64,000 nucleotides of DNA from Embleya sp045207785. GTDB lineage: Bacteria > Actinomycetota > Actinomycetes > Streptomycetales > Streptomycetaceae. The notes beneath the pieces were generated by a model that saw only the letters and a program-made list of their open reading frames with translations, searched no databases and was not told the DNA's origin. Both the position numbers and the translations under genes were made by a program. The stretch spans positions 930,001-994,000 of the forward strand of contig NZ_CP108777.1 of NCBI RefSeq assembly GCF_045207785.1, read 5' to 3'. Numbering within the stretch: the first letter of the stretch is position 1; every line of letters begins with the position of its first letter. Below, piece after piece: positions 51,469 to 59,809 of the stretch.

Positions 51469-52320
51469 TCAACGCTTGGGGGGCCGGATCCCGCGGAACT
51501 CCCAGTCCCCGCCCATGGCCGTGGACAGGACCTCCTCGGACGCGGTGGGCTGGGCGCCGCAGTCGGCGCGGATCGGGGTCGGGCCGGTGACGATGTGGTT
51601 GGTGAGTCGGCCCAGGCCCTCGGCCTCGACCTCGACCACGTCGCCCGGCTGCACCGGACGCGAGCCGGCGGGCGTGCCCGACAGGAGCACGTCGCCGGGG
51701 TTCAGCGTGATCGTGCGGGCGATGTCGGCGACGAGGTAGTGCATGTCCCATTCCATCTCGTCGGTCGTGCCCTCCTGTACGACCATGCCGTTGACGAAGG
51801 TGCGCAGGGTCTTGCCGCGGAAGTCCCAGCCCTCGACCAGGCCGGGGCCCAGCGGGCACAGCGTGTCCGAGCCCTTGACCCGCAGCATCGAGCCCGCGTC
51901 GGTGTCGCGGAAGTCGTGCAGGCCGTAGTCGTTGGCGACGGTGTAGCCGCGGATGTACGCGCCGGCCTCGCTCGGGGCGATGTTGCGGCAGGTGCGGCCG
52001 ATGACGATCGCGATCTCGCCCTCGTAGTTGAGGTAATCGCAGCCGAGCGGGCGGACCACGGCGCCGCCGTGCGCGTTCAGCGAGGACGTCGGCTTGTGGA
52101 AGTAGGTCGGCGCGGGCGGCAGCGAGGTGCCGAACTCGTCGACGCGGCTGCGGTGGTTGAGGTGGACGGCGATGATCTTGCCGGGCACCACCGGCGGCAG
52201 GTGTTGCGCGTCGGCGGTCTTGATGGTGCGGCCGTCGGCGGCGATCAGTTCGGCGCCCTCGCGGACGACCTCGACGACGGCGCCGTCGAGCAGGATGCGG
52301 CGGTACTCGGTGGTGGTCAT
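51469..52320 (-). CDS. hpaG: Fumarylacetoacetate-hydrolase-family enzyme (HpaG/HpcE-like)
   Basis: 283 residues from ATG 52318-52320, overlapping the dioxygenase stop by four bases. The FAH fold is evident: GKIIAVHLNHRSRVDEFGTSLPPAPTYFHKPTSSLNAHGGAVVRPLGCDYLNYEGEIAIVIGRTCRNI with the metal-binding E-x-E pair, TVANDYGLHDFRDTDAGSMLRVKGSDTLCPLGPGLV, and NPGDVLLSGTPAG. In homoprotocatechuate catabolism such enzymes are the decarboxylase/isomerase steps after aldehyde oxidation, and co-translation with hpaD and hpaE supports that. The symbol is a pathway-based guess, because FAH enzymes cannot be told apart by sequence alone. The last 40 residues are outside the core fold. Confidence 0.82.
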   Translation of the reverse strand: MTTTEYRRILLDGAVVEVVREGAELIAADGRTIKTADAQHLPPVVPGKIIAVHLNHRSRVDEFGTSLPPAPTYFHKPTSSLNAHGGAVVRPLGCDYLNYEGEIAIVIGRTCRNIAPSEAGAYIRGYTVANDYGLHDFRDTDAGSMLRVKGSDTLCPLGPGLVEGWDFRGKTLRTFVNGMVVQEGTTDEMEWDMHYLVADIARTITLNPGDVLLSGTPAGSRPVQPGDVVEVEAEGLGRLTNHIVTGPTPIRADCGAQPTASEEVLSTAMGGDWEFRGIRPPKR

Positions 52321-53219
52321 GAAGCCTGTCCTTGGAGGGTGGGGGCGGTCCAGCCGGCGGCGGGCCGGTCGAACCAGACGTGGGCCTGGCCGGTGCCGGT
52401 GGCGTTCTCGTAGTCGCCGACGAGGCGGCCGGGCGCGGTGCACCGGTCCTCGCCGAGCGCGCCGAGCATCATCAGGTAGTGCCCGAAGCGCGCCTCGGGC
52501 TTGTACTGCATGAAGTCGGGCATGCCCGCGAGCACGCTCGCGTGGTCGCCCCGCTCCATCCAGGCGATCCGCCGCTCGTCGGCCGCGCGGGCCTGCGGGG
52601 TGCGGACGTTGACCGGGTCGGACGCCTCGTGGTCGCGCAGTTCGCGCAGGTTCCAGAAGGTGTGCGAGAACGCGCCGGACGCGATCAGGAGCACCTTGCG
52701 GTCGGTGGCGGCGATGCCGTCAGCGAGCGCGCGGCCGAGCCGCAGGTTGTCCTCGACGTCGGCGGTCTGGCAGCAGCCGATGCCCAGCCAGCGCTTGCCG
52801 GGGACGCCGAGGTGGTGCCACAGGTTGACGGTCGCGTAGTGGATCGGCAGGTGCGGGTCCTCGATCGGGGTGATCCAGGTGCCGTGCCTGCCGGCGAACC
52901 CGGCGGTGGCGTGCGCGAGTTCGGGGTCGCCGGGGAAGTCGTACGGGATCTGCCGCATGCCGCGCGGGAGTTCCTCGGAGGTGTACAGGCCCGACCGGTG
53001 CGCGTGCGCGGCGATCACGTACTCGACGGTGGTGGCCCAGTGCGAGTCGAAGACGACGACGGTGTCGTAGTCGAGGCTCTCGAAGACCTCGGTGCGCAGC
53101 CGGGCGAGCGCGGGGACGAGGCTGATCTCCTTGCCCTCGTTGAGCTCGTAGCGGATCTCGCGCGGCAGCATGATGGTGGGCGAATGGGCGAGGATGCCCG
53201 CGCCGACGATCTCTCCCAT
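52317..53219 (-). CDS. hpaD: Class III extradiol dioxygenase (homoprotocatechuate 2,3-dioxygenase-like, LigB fold)
   Basis: 300 residues. LigB-superfamily iron ligands are placed as expected: His12 in GAGILAHSPTIM and His60 in VVVFDSHWATT, with the C-terminal acidic ligand region. Other landmarks are ELPRGMRQIPYDFPGDPELAHATAGFAG, LPIHYATVNLWHHLGVPGKRWLGIG and VLLIASGAFSHTFWNLRELRDHEASDP. It would open the ring of 3,4-dihydroxyphenylacetate (or a close catechol) between C2 and C3 using Fe(II) and O2. It starts two bases after the hpaE stop and overlaps hpaG by four bases, so the three are one translational unit. Confidence 0.87.
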   Translation of the reverse strand: MGEIVGAGILAHSPTIMLPREIRYELNEGKEISLVPALARLRTEVFESLDYDTVVVFDSHWATTVEYVIAAHAHRSGLYTSEELPRGMRQIPYDFPGDPELAHATAGFAGRHGTWITPIEDPHLPIHYATVNLWHHLGVPGKRWLGIGCCQTADVEDNLRLGRALADGIAATDRKVLLIASGAFSHTFWNLRELRDHEASDPVNVRTPQARAADERRIAWMERGDHASVLAGMPDFMQYKPEARFGHYLMMLGALGEDRCTAPGRLVGDYENATGTGQAHVWFDRPAAGWTAPTLQGQAS

Positions 53220-53221
53220 GG

Positions 53222-54682
53222 TCACTGCCATCCGTTCGGCGAGGTCACGGTGTTCTTGACGTCGCAGTAGAAGTCGAAGCTCCACGTGCCGCCCTCGCGG
53301 CCGACGCCGGAGTGGCGCGAACCGCCGAACGGTGCCCGGAGGTCGCGGACGAAGAAGCAGTTGATCCACAGCGTTCCGGCGACGAGCTGTCCGCCGACCC
53401 GCTCCGCGCGCTCCTGATCCCCCGTCACCAGCGTTGCCGCGAGCCCGAATCGGGTGTCGTTGGCGAGGGTGATCGCCTCGTCCTCGGTGGTGAAGGTCTG
53501 GAGGGTGAGCACCGGGCCGAAGACCTCCTCCTGGACGATCTCGCTGTCCTGGGCGACGTCGGTGAGCAGGGTGGGCCGGTAGTACAGGCCGCCGAGGTCG
53601 GCGTTGCGCTCGCCGCCGAGCGGGGCCTTGGCGCCGGCGTCGAGGGCGCGGCGGACGAAGCCGTCGACGCGCTCGACGTGGTCGGCGTGGATGTTGGGGC
53701 CCATGTCGGTGGCCGGCTCGCGTGGATCGCCCTGTACCAGGGTCTTGGCCCTGGCCAGGAAGCGCGCGGTGAACTCGTCGGCGACGGCCGCGTCCACGAG
53801 CAGGCGGGTCGCGGCGAGGCAGACCTGGCCGGCGTTGTCGTACTGCTCGACCGCGAGGTCGACGGCGAGCTCGAGGTCGGCGTCGGCGAAGACCAACAGC
53901 GGTGACTTGCCGCCGAGTTCGAGGCTGACGGGGGTCAGGTTCGAAGCCGCCGCGGCGCCGATGCGGCGCGCGGTGGGCACCGAGCCGGTGAAGCTGATCC
54001 GGCGCACGTCGGGGTGCGCGGTCAGCGCCGCGCCGACCTCCTCGCCGTAGCCCTGGACGACGTTGAACACGCCGGCCGGCAGGCCCGCCTCGGCGGTGAT
54101 GTCCGCGAGCAGCGACGCGGTCAGCGGCGTCCACTCGGCGGCCTTGAGCACGACGGTGTTGCCGGCCGCGAGCGCGGGGGCGATCTTCCACGTGGCCAGC
54201 ATCAGCGGCGCGTTCCACGGCGTGATCAGCACGCACGGCCCGGCGGGGTCCCACGAGACGTGATTGCCGTGGCCGCGGGTGTCGAAGTCGTCGTGCGCCA
54301 GGTGGTCGGTGAGCCAGTCGGCGAAGAAGCGGAAGTTGTGCGCGACGCGAGGCATCACGCCGCGCAGGTGCGAACGCAGCAGTGCGCCGTTGTCGGTGGT
54401 CTCGACGATCGCCAGATCGGCGAGTCGGGCCTCGACGCCGTCGGCGATCGCGTGCAGCAGCCGGGCCCGCTCGGCGGGGGGCGTGGCGGCCCAGGCCGGG
54501 AAGGCGGCGCGCGCGGCGGCGACGGCCGCGTCGGCCTCGGCGCGGCCGGCCCGGGCGATCTCGCCGATGGTGCTGCCGTCGATCGGCGAGACGTCGGTGA
54601 AGGTGTCCGAAGACCCGACGCGCTCGCCACCGATCCAGTGCCGGGTGTCGACGATGACGCCCGCGACGGTGACCTCGGTCAT
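53222..54682 (-). CDS. hpaE: 5-carboxymethyl-2-hydroxymuconate semialdehyde dehydrogenase-like ALDH
   Basis: 486 residues from ATG 54680-54682, six bases after GGAGGG. Full aldehyde dehydrogenase fold: PWNAPLMLATWKIAPALAAGNTVVLKAAEWTPL, ISFTGSVPTARRIG (NAD), SLELGGKSPLLVFADADL (catalytic Glu), EQYDNAGQVCLAATRLLV (catalytic Cys) and EEVFGPVLTLQTF. FVRDLRAPFGGSRHSGVGREGG near the C terminus is characteristic of the HpaE/HpcC and 2-hydroxymuconate semialdehyde group. First gene of the leftward operon; two regulon palindromes lie in its promoter. It oxidises the ring-cleavage aldehyde to the acid. Confidence 0.85.
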   Translation of the reverse strand: MTEVTVAGVIVDTRHWIGGERVGSSDTFTDVSPIDGSTIGEIARAGRAEADAAVAAARAAFPAWAATPPAERARLLHAIADGVEARLADLAIVETTDNGALLRSHLRGVMPRVAHNFRFFADWLTDHLAHDDFDTRGHGNHVSWDPAGPCVLITPWNAPLMLATWKIAPALAAGNTVVLKAAEWTPLTASLLADITAEAGLPAGVFNVVQGYGEEVGAALTAHPDVRRISFTGSVPTARRIGAAAASNLTPVSLELGGKSPLLVFADADLELAVDLAVEQYDNAGQVCLAATRLLVDAAVADEFTARFLARAKTLVQGDPREPATDMGPNIHADHVERVDGFVRRALDAGAKAPLGGERNADLGGLYYRPTLLTDVAQDSEIVQEEVFGPVLTLQTFTTEDEAITLANDTRFGLAATLVTGDQERAERVGGQLVAGTLWINCFFVRDLRAPFGGSRHSGVGREGGTWSFDFYCDVKNTVTSPNGWQ

Positions 54683-54696
54683 GGAAAACCCTCCAA

Positions 54697-54716
54697 ATCG
54701 TTTGACCCCAAACAAT
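54697..54716. promoter_or_regulatory. Regulon palindrome, site 4
   Basis: ATCGTTTGACCCCAAACAAT, directly upstream of the hpaE ribosome binding site. Confidence 0.82.
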
Positions 54717-54770
54717 TTACTGAGTCACGATCGCGCCGGTCAAGCCCTTCCGTCGACGGCGTCGAGCTGT

Positions 54771-54790
54771 ATCGTTTGCCCCCAAACAAT
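54771..54790. promoter_or_regulatory. Regulon palindrome, site 5
   Basis: ATCGTTTGCCCCCAAACAAT. 74 bp from site 4 (seven helical turns), in the same divergent promoter; 125 bp from the rightward aldehyde dehydrogenase start. Confidence 0.82.
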
Positions 54791-54915
54791 CCCGCTGGGG
54801 TGTGCGATCCCGCCGCGAGCTCCCGGCCACGGCACCAGGACCGGCCCCTCCCCGCGGGACCGTCAGGCGGCTCCCGAAAGCGGGATCCTCGGAGCGAACG
54901 GCGAAAGCGGGCGTC

Positions 54916-56397
54916 ATGGCCGACCTCACCCACGCGGACTGGCTCGAACGGGCGGCGCGACTGCGCCCCGTCACGGTCCACCACATCGACGGCGCCGACC
55001 ACGCGGGCACGGGCGACACGTTCACCGTGATCGCGCCGCGCGACGGCGAACCACTCGCGCGGGTCGCCCGGGCGGGCCCGGCCGAGGTGGACCTCGCGGT
55101 GGCCGCCGCGCGGCGCGCCTTCGACACCGGGCCCTGGCCACGACTCGCCCCCGCCGAGCGCGGGCGCGCGCTGATCCGGTTCGCCGACGCGATCGAGGCA
55201 CACCGCGAGGAGCTGGCGCTGACCATCGCGCTCGAGATGGGCAAGCCGGTCGCCGAGGCGTACGGGATCGAGCTGCGCGCGGTCGCGGCGACGTTCCGCT
55301 GGTACGGCGAGGTCGCCGACAAGCTGATCGACGAGGCGCCACAGACCGCCGCCGACGCGGTCGCGCTGGTCACCCGCGAGCCCGTGGGCGTGGTCGCGGC
55401 GGTCGTACCGTGGAACTTCCCGCTCACGATGGCCGCGTGGAAGGTCGCGCCCGCCCTGGCCGCCGGATGCACGGTCGTACTCAAGCCCGCCGAGCAGTCC
55501 CCCCTGTCCGCGCTGCGCCTGGGCCGGCTGGCCGGCGAGGCCGGGCTGCCGCCGGGCGCGTTCAACGTGGTCGCGGGCGAGGGCCCGACGGCGGGCCGCG
55601 CGCTGGGCCTGCACCCGGAGGTGGACGTACTCGCCTTCACCGGCTCGACCGCCGTCGGCCGGCACTTCCTGCGCTACGCGGCCGACTCGAACCTCAAGCG
55701 GGTCTGGCTCGAACTGGGCGGCAAGTCGCCCAACATCGTGCTCCCGGACGCGGATGTGGCCGCCGCCGCGGCGAGCGCGGCCTGGGGCGTGTTCTTCAAC
55801 CAGGGCGAGATGTGCACCGCCCCCTCGCGGCTGCTCGTGCACTCCTCGATCGCCGACGACGTCGTGGACGCGGTCGTCGCGCACGCCGAGTCGCTGCGGC
55901 TCGGCGACCCGCTCGACCCCGCGACCACGATGGGCGCGCTGGTGACGGCGGACCACCTGGCCCGCGTCCAGGGCCACATCGCGCGGGCGCACGCGGACGG
56001 CGCGCGACTGCGCACCGGCGGGCAGCGGGTCGATCGCCCCGGCCACTACCTGGAGCCGACCGTGTTCGACCGGGTCGCCCCGGACATGGCGCTCGCCCGC
56101 GACGAGGTGTTCGGCCCGGTCCTCGCGGTCCTGACCTTCGACACCGAGGACGAGGCGGTACGGCTCGCGAACGCGACCGAGTACGGCCTCGCCGCGGGCC
56201 TGTGGACCTCGAACCTGTCGGCCGCGCACCGGATCTCCCGCGCCCTCCGGGCCGGCACGGTGTGGGTGAACTGCTACGAGGAGGGCGGCCTGAACGTGCC
56301 CTTCGGCGGCGTCCGGCAATCCGGCCACGGCCGGGACAAGTCGCTGCACGCGCTCGAGAAGTACACCGACCTCAAGACCACCTGGATGCAGCTGTGA
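54916..56397 (+). CDS. NAD-dependent aldehyde dehydrogenase (PuuC/gamma-glutamyl-aminoaldehyde type)
   Basis: 493 residues from ATG 54916. Motifs: VAAVVPWNFPLTMAAWKVAPALAAGCTVVLKPAEQSPL, LAFTGSTAVGRHFL, WLELGGKSPNIVLPDADV (catalytic Glu), FFNQGEMCTAPSRLLV (catalytic Cys), DEVFGPVLAVLTF and a C-terminal FGGVRQSGHGRDKSLHALEKYTDLKTTWM. The last pattern is that of the gamma-glutamyl-gamma-aminobutyraldehyde and betaine-aldehyde group. Its stop overlaps the start of a PuuD-like hydrolase gene, the order found in puu pathways. It is divergent from hpaE across palindromes 4 and 5. Confidence 0.86.
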   Translation: MADLTHADWLERAARLRPVTVHHIDGADHAGTGDTFTVIAPRDGEPLARVARAGPAEVDLAVAAARRAFDTGPWPRLAPAERGRALIRFADAIEAHREELALTIALEMGKPVAEAYGIELRAVAATFRWYGEVADKLIDEAPQTAADAVALVTREPVGVVAAVVPWNFPLTMAAWKVAPALAAGCTVVLKPAEQSPLSALRLGRLAGEAGLPPGAFNVVAGEGPTAGRALGLHPEVDVLAFTGSTAVGRHFLRYAADSNLKRVWLELGGKSPNIVLPDADVAAAAASAAWGVFFNQGEMCTAPSRLLVHSSIADDVVDAVVAHAESLRLGDPLDPATTMGALVTADHLARVQGHIARAHADGARLRTGGQRVDRPGHYLEPTVFDRVAPDMALARDEVFGPVLAVLTFDTEDEAVRLANATEYGLAAGLWTSNLSAAHRISRALRAGTVWVNCYEEGGLNVPFGGVRQSGHGRDKSLHALEKYTDLKTTWMQL

Positions 56398-57080
56398 CCC
56401 GGCCCCTGATCGCGCTGCCGTGCCGGTTCGCGGCCACCACCTCCGCGCTGCGCTTCGCCGCCGAGGTCACCGCGCGCGCCCTCGCGGAGGCGGTGTACGC
56501 GGCGGGTGGCGAGCCGTTCATGATGCACCCGGCCGAACCCGCCGGCGCCGCCGCCCGGCTGGCCCGGGCCGACGCGCTGCTGCTGCCCGGCGGCGGCGAC
56601 CTGGCACCGACCACCTACGGCGCGCGCACGGTGCACGGCGAGGTCTACGACGTCGACCCGGCCCAGGACGCCTTCGACCTCGCCGCCGCCCGCCACGCGC
56701 TCACCACCGGCCTGCCCACCCTGGCCGTCTGCCGCGGCCTCCAGGTCGTCAACGTCGCCCTCGGCGGCACCCTGACCCAGGACATGCCCGTCCACCACCG
56801 CCACGTCGTGCACCGGGTGACCCTGCTCCCCGACTCGACCACGGCCCGCGCCGCCGGCACCGAGCGGCTCCACGCCTCCTGCTATCACCACCAGGCCGTC
56901 GACCGCCTGGCCCCCGGCCTGCGCGTCACCGGCACCACCCCCGACGGCACCATCGAGGCCGTCGAGCCGCTGTCCCCCGCCGGCTGGTTCGTCGCGGTCC
57001 AATGGCACCCGGAGGACACCGCCACCACCGACCCGACCCAACGGGCCCTCTTCGAGTCGTTGATCGAGGCGGCTCTCTAG
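56394..57080 (+). CDS. Gamma-glutamyl-gamma-aminobutyrate hydrolase-like peptidase C26 (PuuD type)
   Basis: 228 residues from GTG 56394, overlapping the aldehyde dehydrogenase stop (GTGA). The C26 triad is present: Cys113 in TLAVCRGLQVVNVALGG, His205 and Glu207 in AVQWHPEDT. PLIALPCRF at the N terminus, ADALLLPGGGDLAPTTYG and YHHQAVDRLAPGLRVTGTTPDGTIEAVE are hallmark PuuD segments. It would split a gamma-glutamyl amide to release glutamate and the free acid or amino acid. Together with the ALDH and the GS-like ligase at 62976 it completes most of a gamma-glutamylation route; an amine oxidase/dehydrogenase is not in view. Confidence 0.88.
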   Translation: MTRPLIALPCRFAATTSALRFAAEVTARALAEAVYAAGGEPFMMHPAEPAGAAARLARADALLLPGGGDLAPTTYGARTVHGEVYDVDPAQDAFDLAAARHALTTGLPTLAVCRGLQVVNVALGGTLTQDMPVHHRHVVHRVTLLPDSTTARAAGTERLHASCYHHQAVDRLAPGLRVTGTTPDGTIEAVEPLSPAGWFVAVQWHPEDTATTDPTQRALFESLIEAAL

Positions 57081-57133
57081 GGGCGCGTGCGCCCCCGTCT
57101 CGGTCGGGGCGTCGCGGCTGCCCGGGTCGGCGG

Positions 57134-57658
57134 TTACTCCGGGGCGAGGTCGGTGCGCAGGACGCTGTAGCGCACGACGTCCCGCCACCGGCCGTCGCGG
57201 AAGACCAGGCTTCGCAACACGCCCTCCCTGGTGAGGCCGCACTTCTCCAGGGCACGCTGCTCGGCGATGTTCTCCGTCTCGGTGTCCGCCTCGATCCGGA
57301 CCACCGGCGTGTGCGCGAATAGGTACCGCACCAGCATCAGCTGGGCCCGCGTGCCGACGCCGCGCCCCTGGGCCTGCGGGAGCAGCTGGATGCCGATGTT
57401 CCAGCACCACGAGGTCCGCGAGGTGACGGCCTTGCGCCAGGCGACGAAGCCGAGTCGGTCGGCGCCGGCTGCCACGATCAACTGGCCGGCGTCCTCCCCC
57501 AACAGTCCGTTCTCCGCCCATGTTCGCCGCCAACGCCCCGGATCCGACCAGCCCTGCCATTGGAACCGCCCGGTCGCGTCCGGGTCGGTCACGAACAGCT
57601 CGAACAGCGCCAGGTCGTCCTCGCGGGCCGGGCGCAGTATCACCGGATCGTCGCTCAT
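57134..57658 (-). CDS. GNAT-family acetyltransferase (RimJ/RimL-like)
   Basis: 174 residues from ATG 57656-57658. ILRPAREDDLALFELFVTDPDATGRFQWQGWSD at the start, IGIQLLPQAQGRGVGTRAQLMLVRYLF as the acetyl-CoA loop, and RIEADTETENIAEQRALEKCGLTREGVLRSLVFRDGRWRDVVRYSVLR at the end. This is the acetyltransf_3 subfamily that acetylates protein N termini or antibiotics; substrate unknown. Convergent with the PuuD-like gene, and probably unrelated to the catabolic regulon because no palindrome is near its start. Confidence 0.87.
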   Translation of the reverse strand: MSDDPVILRPAREDDLALFELFVTDPDATGRFQWQGWSDPGRWRRTWAENGLLGEDAGQLIVAAGADRLGFVAWRKAVTSRTSWCWNIGIQLLPQAQGRGVGTRAQLMLVRYLFAHTPVVRIEADTETENIAEQRALEKCGLTREGVLRSLVFRDGRWRDVVRYSVLRTDLAPE

Positions 57659-58028
57659 CGAAGTCACCCTAGTAGGCAACTCCGAGGCCGAAACGGCAAG
57701 TTGACGCAGACCCGCGTCGCGACCCGGACGTCCGGGACACGCACCGCGGCGGCGGCGATCGCGGTGAGGACAATGAAGGCGGGACAAGGGCGGGACAAGG
57801 GACGGGACAAGCGCCGGCGCAAGGGGCAGGGCGAGGCGGCCGGGTCTCGGGGCGGGGTTGGGGTGGCCTCCGCTCGGGGTGGACCCGACCCGTGGGGATT
57901 CGCCTCGGGCTTTTCGTTATCCGCGTCGGGCCGCCGGGTCTCCCAGGCACGGGCTGTGCCGCGGGGGTCGCGCATTTGGCGTTCGACGCGCGGAGGGCCC
58001 GGGCTGGTCGGTCGGTCGAGAGAGTTGG
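57659..58028. other. 370-bp leader of the sigma-CAP gene
   Basis: Carries a short GGGACAAG repeat run (about 57778-57812) and, at 57911-57942, the bipartite promoter described separately. No gene recognised. Confidence 0.55.
57911..57942 (+). promoter_or_regulatory. Putative ECF-sigma promoter, copy 1
   Basis: TTTTCGTTATC (57911-57921), 15-bp spacer, GGTCTC (57937-57942), 86 bp before the sigma-CAP start. The same two boxes with the same spacing occur at 59630-59661, before the CAP lipoprotein gene, and I saw them nowhere else in the window. Probably recognised by the sigma factor encoded here. Confidence 0.7.
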
Positions 58029-59591
58029 ATGGGCGTGGAGAACGAGTACGGGACGGCCCTGGTGGTCGCCGCGCAGACGGGGGATCTGCGGGCGCGGGAC
58101 GAGTTGGTCGCGGCCTGCCTGCCGCTGGTGTACAACGTGGTCGGCCGGGCGCTCGGCGGGCACGCCGACGTCGACGACGTCGTGCAGGAGACCATGCTGC
58201 GCGCGATCGACGGGCTGGACGGACTGCGTGATCCCGCCGCCTTCAGGTCGTGGCTCGTGGCCATAGCGCTCAACCAGGTCCGCAGCCGGTACACCCGGCG
58301 CTCCACCGCGGCGCCGCTCGACGAGGTCGGCGAGTACGCCGATCCCGGCGGCGACTTCGTGGACCTGACCATCCTGCGCCTGGGCCTGTCGGGGCAGCGC
58401 CGCGAGGTCACCGAGGCGACCCGCTGGCTGGACGCCGACGACCGGGCACTGCTGGCGCTGTGGTGGCTGGAGGTGGCCGGCGAGCTGAGCCGGGCCGAAC
58501 TGGTGGCCGCCGTCGAGCTGACGGCGCAGCACGCGGCGGTCCGGATCCAGCGCATGAAGGAGCAGTTGGCCGCGGCCCGCGTGGTGGTGCGGGCGCTCGC
58601 GGCGGCGCCGCCGTGTGCGGACCTCGGTGCGGTGACCGGCGCGTGGGACGGCCTGCCGACGCCGCTGTGGCGCAAGCGGATCTCCCGGCACGCGCGGCTG
58701 CGCCGTGTGCGGCGAGCAGGAGCGCGGCCTCGCGCCGGCCGAGGGGCTGCTCGCCGGCCTGGCGCTGGTGCCGCCGGCCGTCGGGCTGCTGGGGTACGGG
58801 CTCGGACACGCGGGGACTCCGGTGGCGTTCGCCGCGGGCGGCGCGGGTGCCGGCGGAGCGCAGGCGGTGGCATCCGCCGCCACGGCCGGGGGTGCGGCCG
58901 GGGGCGGCGCGGGTGCCGGCCGCCCCGTGTCCAGGCGCGCGCCGCGCCCGCGGCGTCGATACCTCGCGCTCGCCGCGGCCGCCCTCGTCGTCGTCGCGGC
59001 GCTGCTCGCCGTCGTCGTCCTGACCCGGCCGGACGCGGACCCGTCCCCCGTACCGCCGCGCCCGTGCCGCCGCCCGTCGCGGCCACCGCGCCGTCGATAC
59101 CGTCCGTGCCCGCCACGACGCCCCCGCCCACCGAGCCGACCACCCCGCCCCCGGCCCCGTCGGCCACGCCCACGACCCGCCCGACGGAGTCCGCCGATCC
59201 GCGGCGCGCGCTCGAAAGCCGGGTCGTCGACCTGGTCAACGCCCGCCGCGCCGAGCACGGATGCGGTCCGGTGCGCGTGGACGACCGCCTCCGCAGCGTC
59301 GCGCGCAAGCACTCCGACGCCATGGCCGCCGGGAACTTCTACGACCACGTCGGCCCGGACGGCGTCCGCCCCGAGCAACGGATCTCGGCCGCCGGCTATC
59401 GCTGGCGCCAGTGGGGCGAGAACCTCGACCGCGGCCGGTACGACGCCGCGCAGGTGGTCGCGGACTGGATGGCCAGCCCGATCCATCGCGACAACATCCT
59501 GTCCTGCGGCTTCAAGGACATCGGCGTCGGCGTCACCATCACCCCCGGCGGCACGACCTGGTGGACCCAGACGTTCGCCGCACCCGCCTGA
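58029..59591 (+). CDS. ECF-type sigma factor fused to a transmembrane CAP/SCP domain, with two compensating frameshifts
   Basis: From ATG 58029 (GAGAG upstream) the first 215 residues are a sigma-70 protein: region 2 LVAACLPLVYNVVGRALGGHADVDDVVQETMLRAIDGLDGLRDPAAFRSWLVAIALNQVRSRY and region 4 DADDRALLALWWLEVAGELSRAELVAAVELTAQHAAVRIQRMKEQL. At about 58695 the frame shifts by one base. The next frame gives a CAVCGEQERGLAPAEG knuckle and a membrane span (YLALAAAALVVVAALLAVVVL). Near 59045-59060 the original frame returns with a Pro/Thr linker and a CAP domain (LVNARRAEHGCGPVRVDDRLRSVARKHSDAMAAGNFYDHV, WGENL, HRDNIL). Sensible coding in three consecutive blocks implies one fusion gene, broken naturally or by two indels in GC-rich runs. 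Confidence 0.78.
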   Translation: MGVENEYGTALVVAAQTGDLRARDELVAACLPLVYNVVGRALGGHADVDDVVQETMLRAIDGLDGLRDPAAFRSWLVAIALNQVRSRYTRRSTAAPLDEVGEYADPGGDFVDLTILRLGLSGQRREVTEATRWLDADDRALLALWWLEVAGELSRAELVAAVELTAQHAAVRIQRMKEQLAAARVVVRALAAAPPCADLGAVTGAWDGLPTPLWRKRISRHARLRRVRRAGARPRAGRGAARRPGAGAAGRRAAGVRARTRGDSGGVRRGRRGCRRSAGGGIRRHGRGCGRGRRGCRPPRVQARAAPAASIPRARRGRPRRRRGAARRRRPDPAGRGPVPRTAAPVPPPVAATAPSIPSVPATTPPPTEPTTPPPAPSATPTTRPTESADPRRALESRVVDLVNARRAEHGCGPVRVDDRLRSVARKHSDAMAAGNFYDHVGPDGVRPEQRISAAGYRWRQWGENLDRGRYDAAQVVADWMASPIHRDNILSCGFKDIGVGVTITPGGTTWWTQTFAAPA

Positions 59592-59629
59592 GCCGGCGCG
59601 GTCCGCTCGAAAAAACATCTTCGGCTGAC

Positions 59630-59661
59630 TTTTCGTTATCGCCGTCACCCCCGCGGGTCTC
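59630..59661 (+). promoter_or_regulatory. Putative ECF-sigma promoter, copy 2
   Basis: TTTTCGTTATC (59630-59640), 15-bp spacer, GGTCTC (59656-59661), about 150 bp before the CAP lipoprotein gene. Identical boxes and spacing to copy 1. Confidence 0.7.
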
Positions 59662-59809
59662 TCTTGGTGTCGGCGGCGTCCAGGCCGCCGGCGGAGCGGG
59701 CCGCGACCACACGGCCGCCGAGCCCCCGGGCGTTCACGAGCCCACTCGGCGGCGGTGCTCCCCACGCGGCCCGCTCACCCGAGTCGATCGCTTCGAGGAG
59801 TCGTCAATC

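Noticed and set aside
57134..57658. GNAT gene as a member of the palindrome regulon
   Set aside because: No ATCGTTTGNNNNCAAACRAT site near its start, and it is convergent with the PuuD-like gene.
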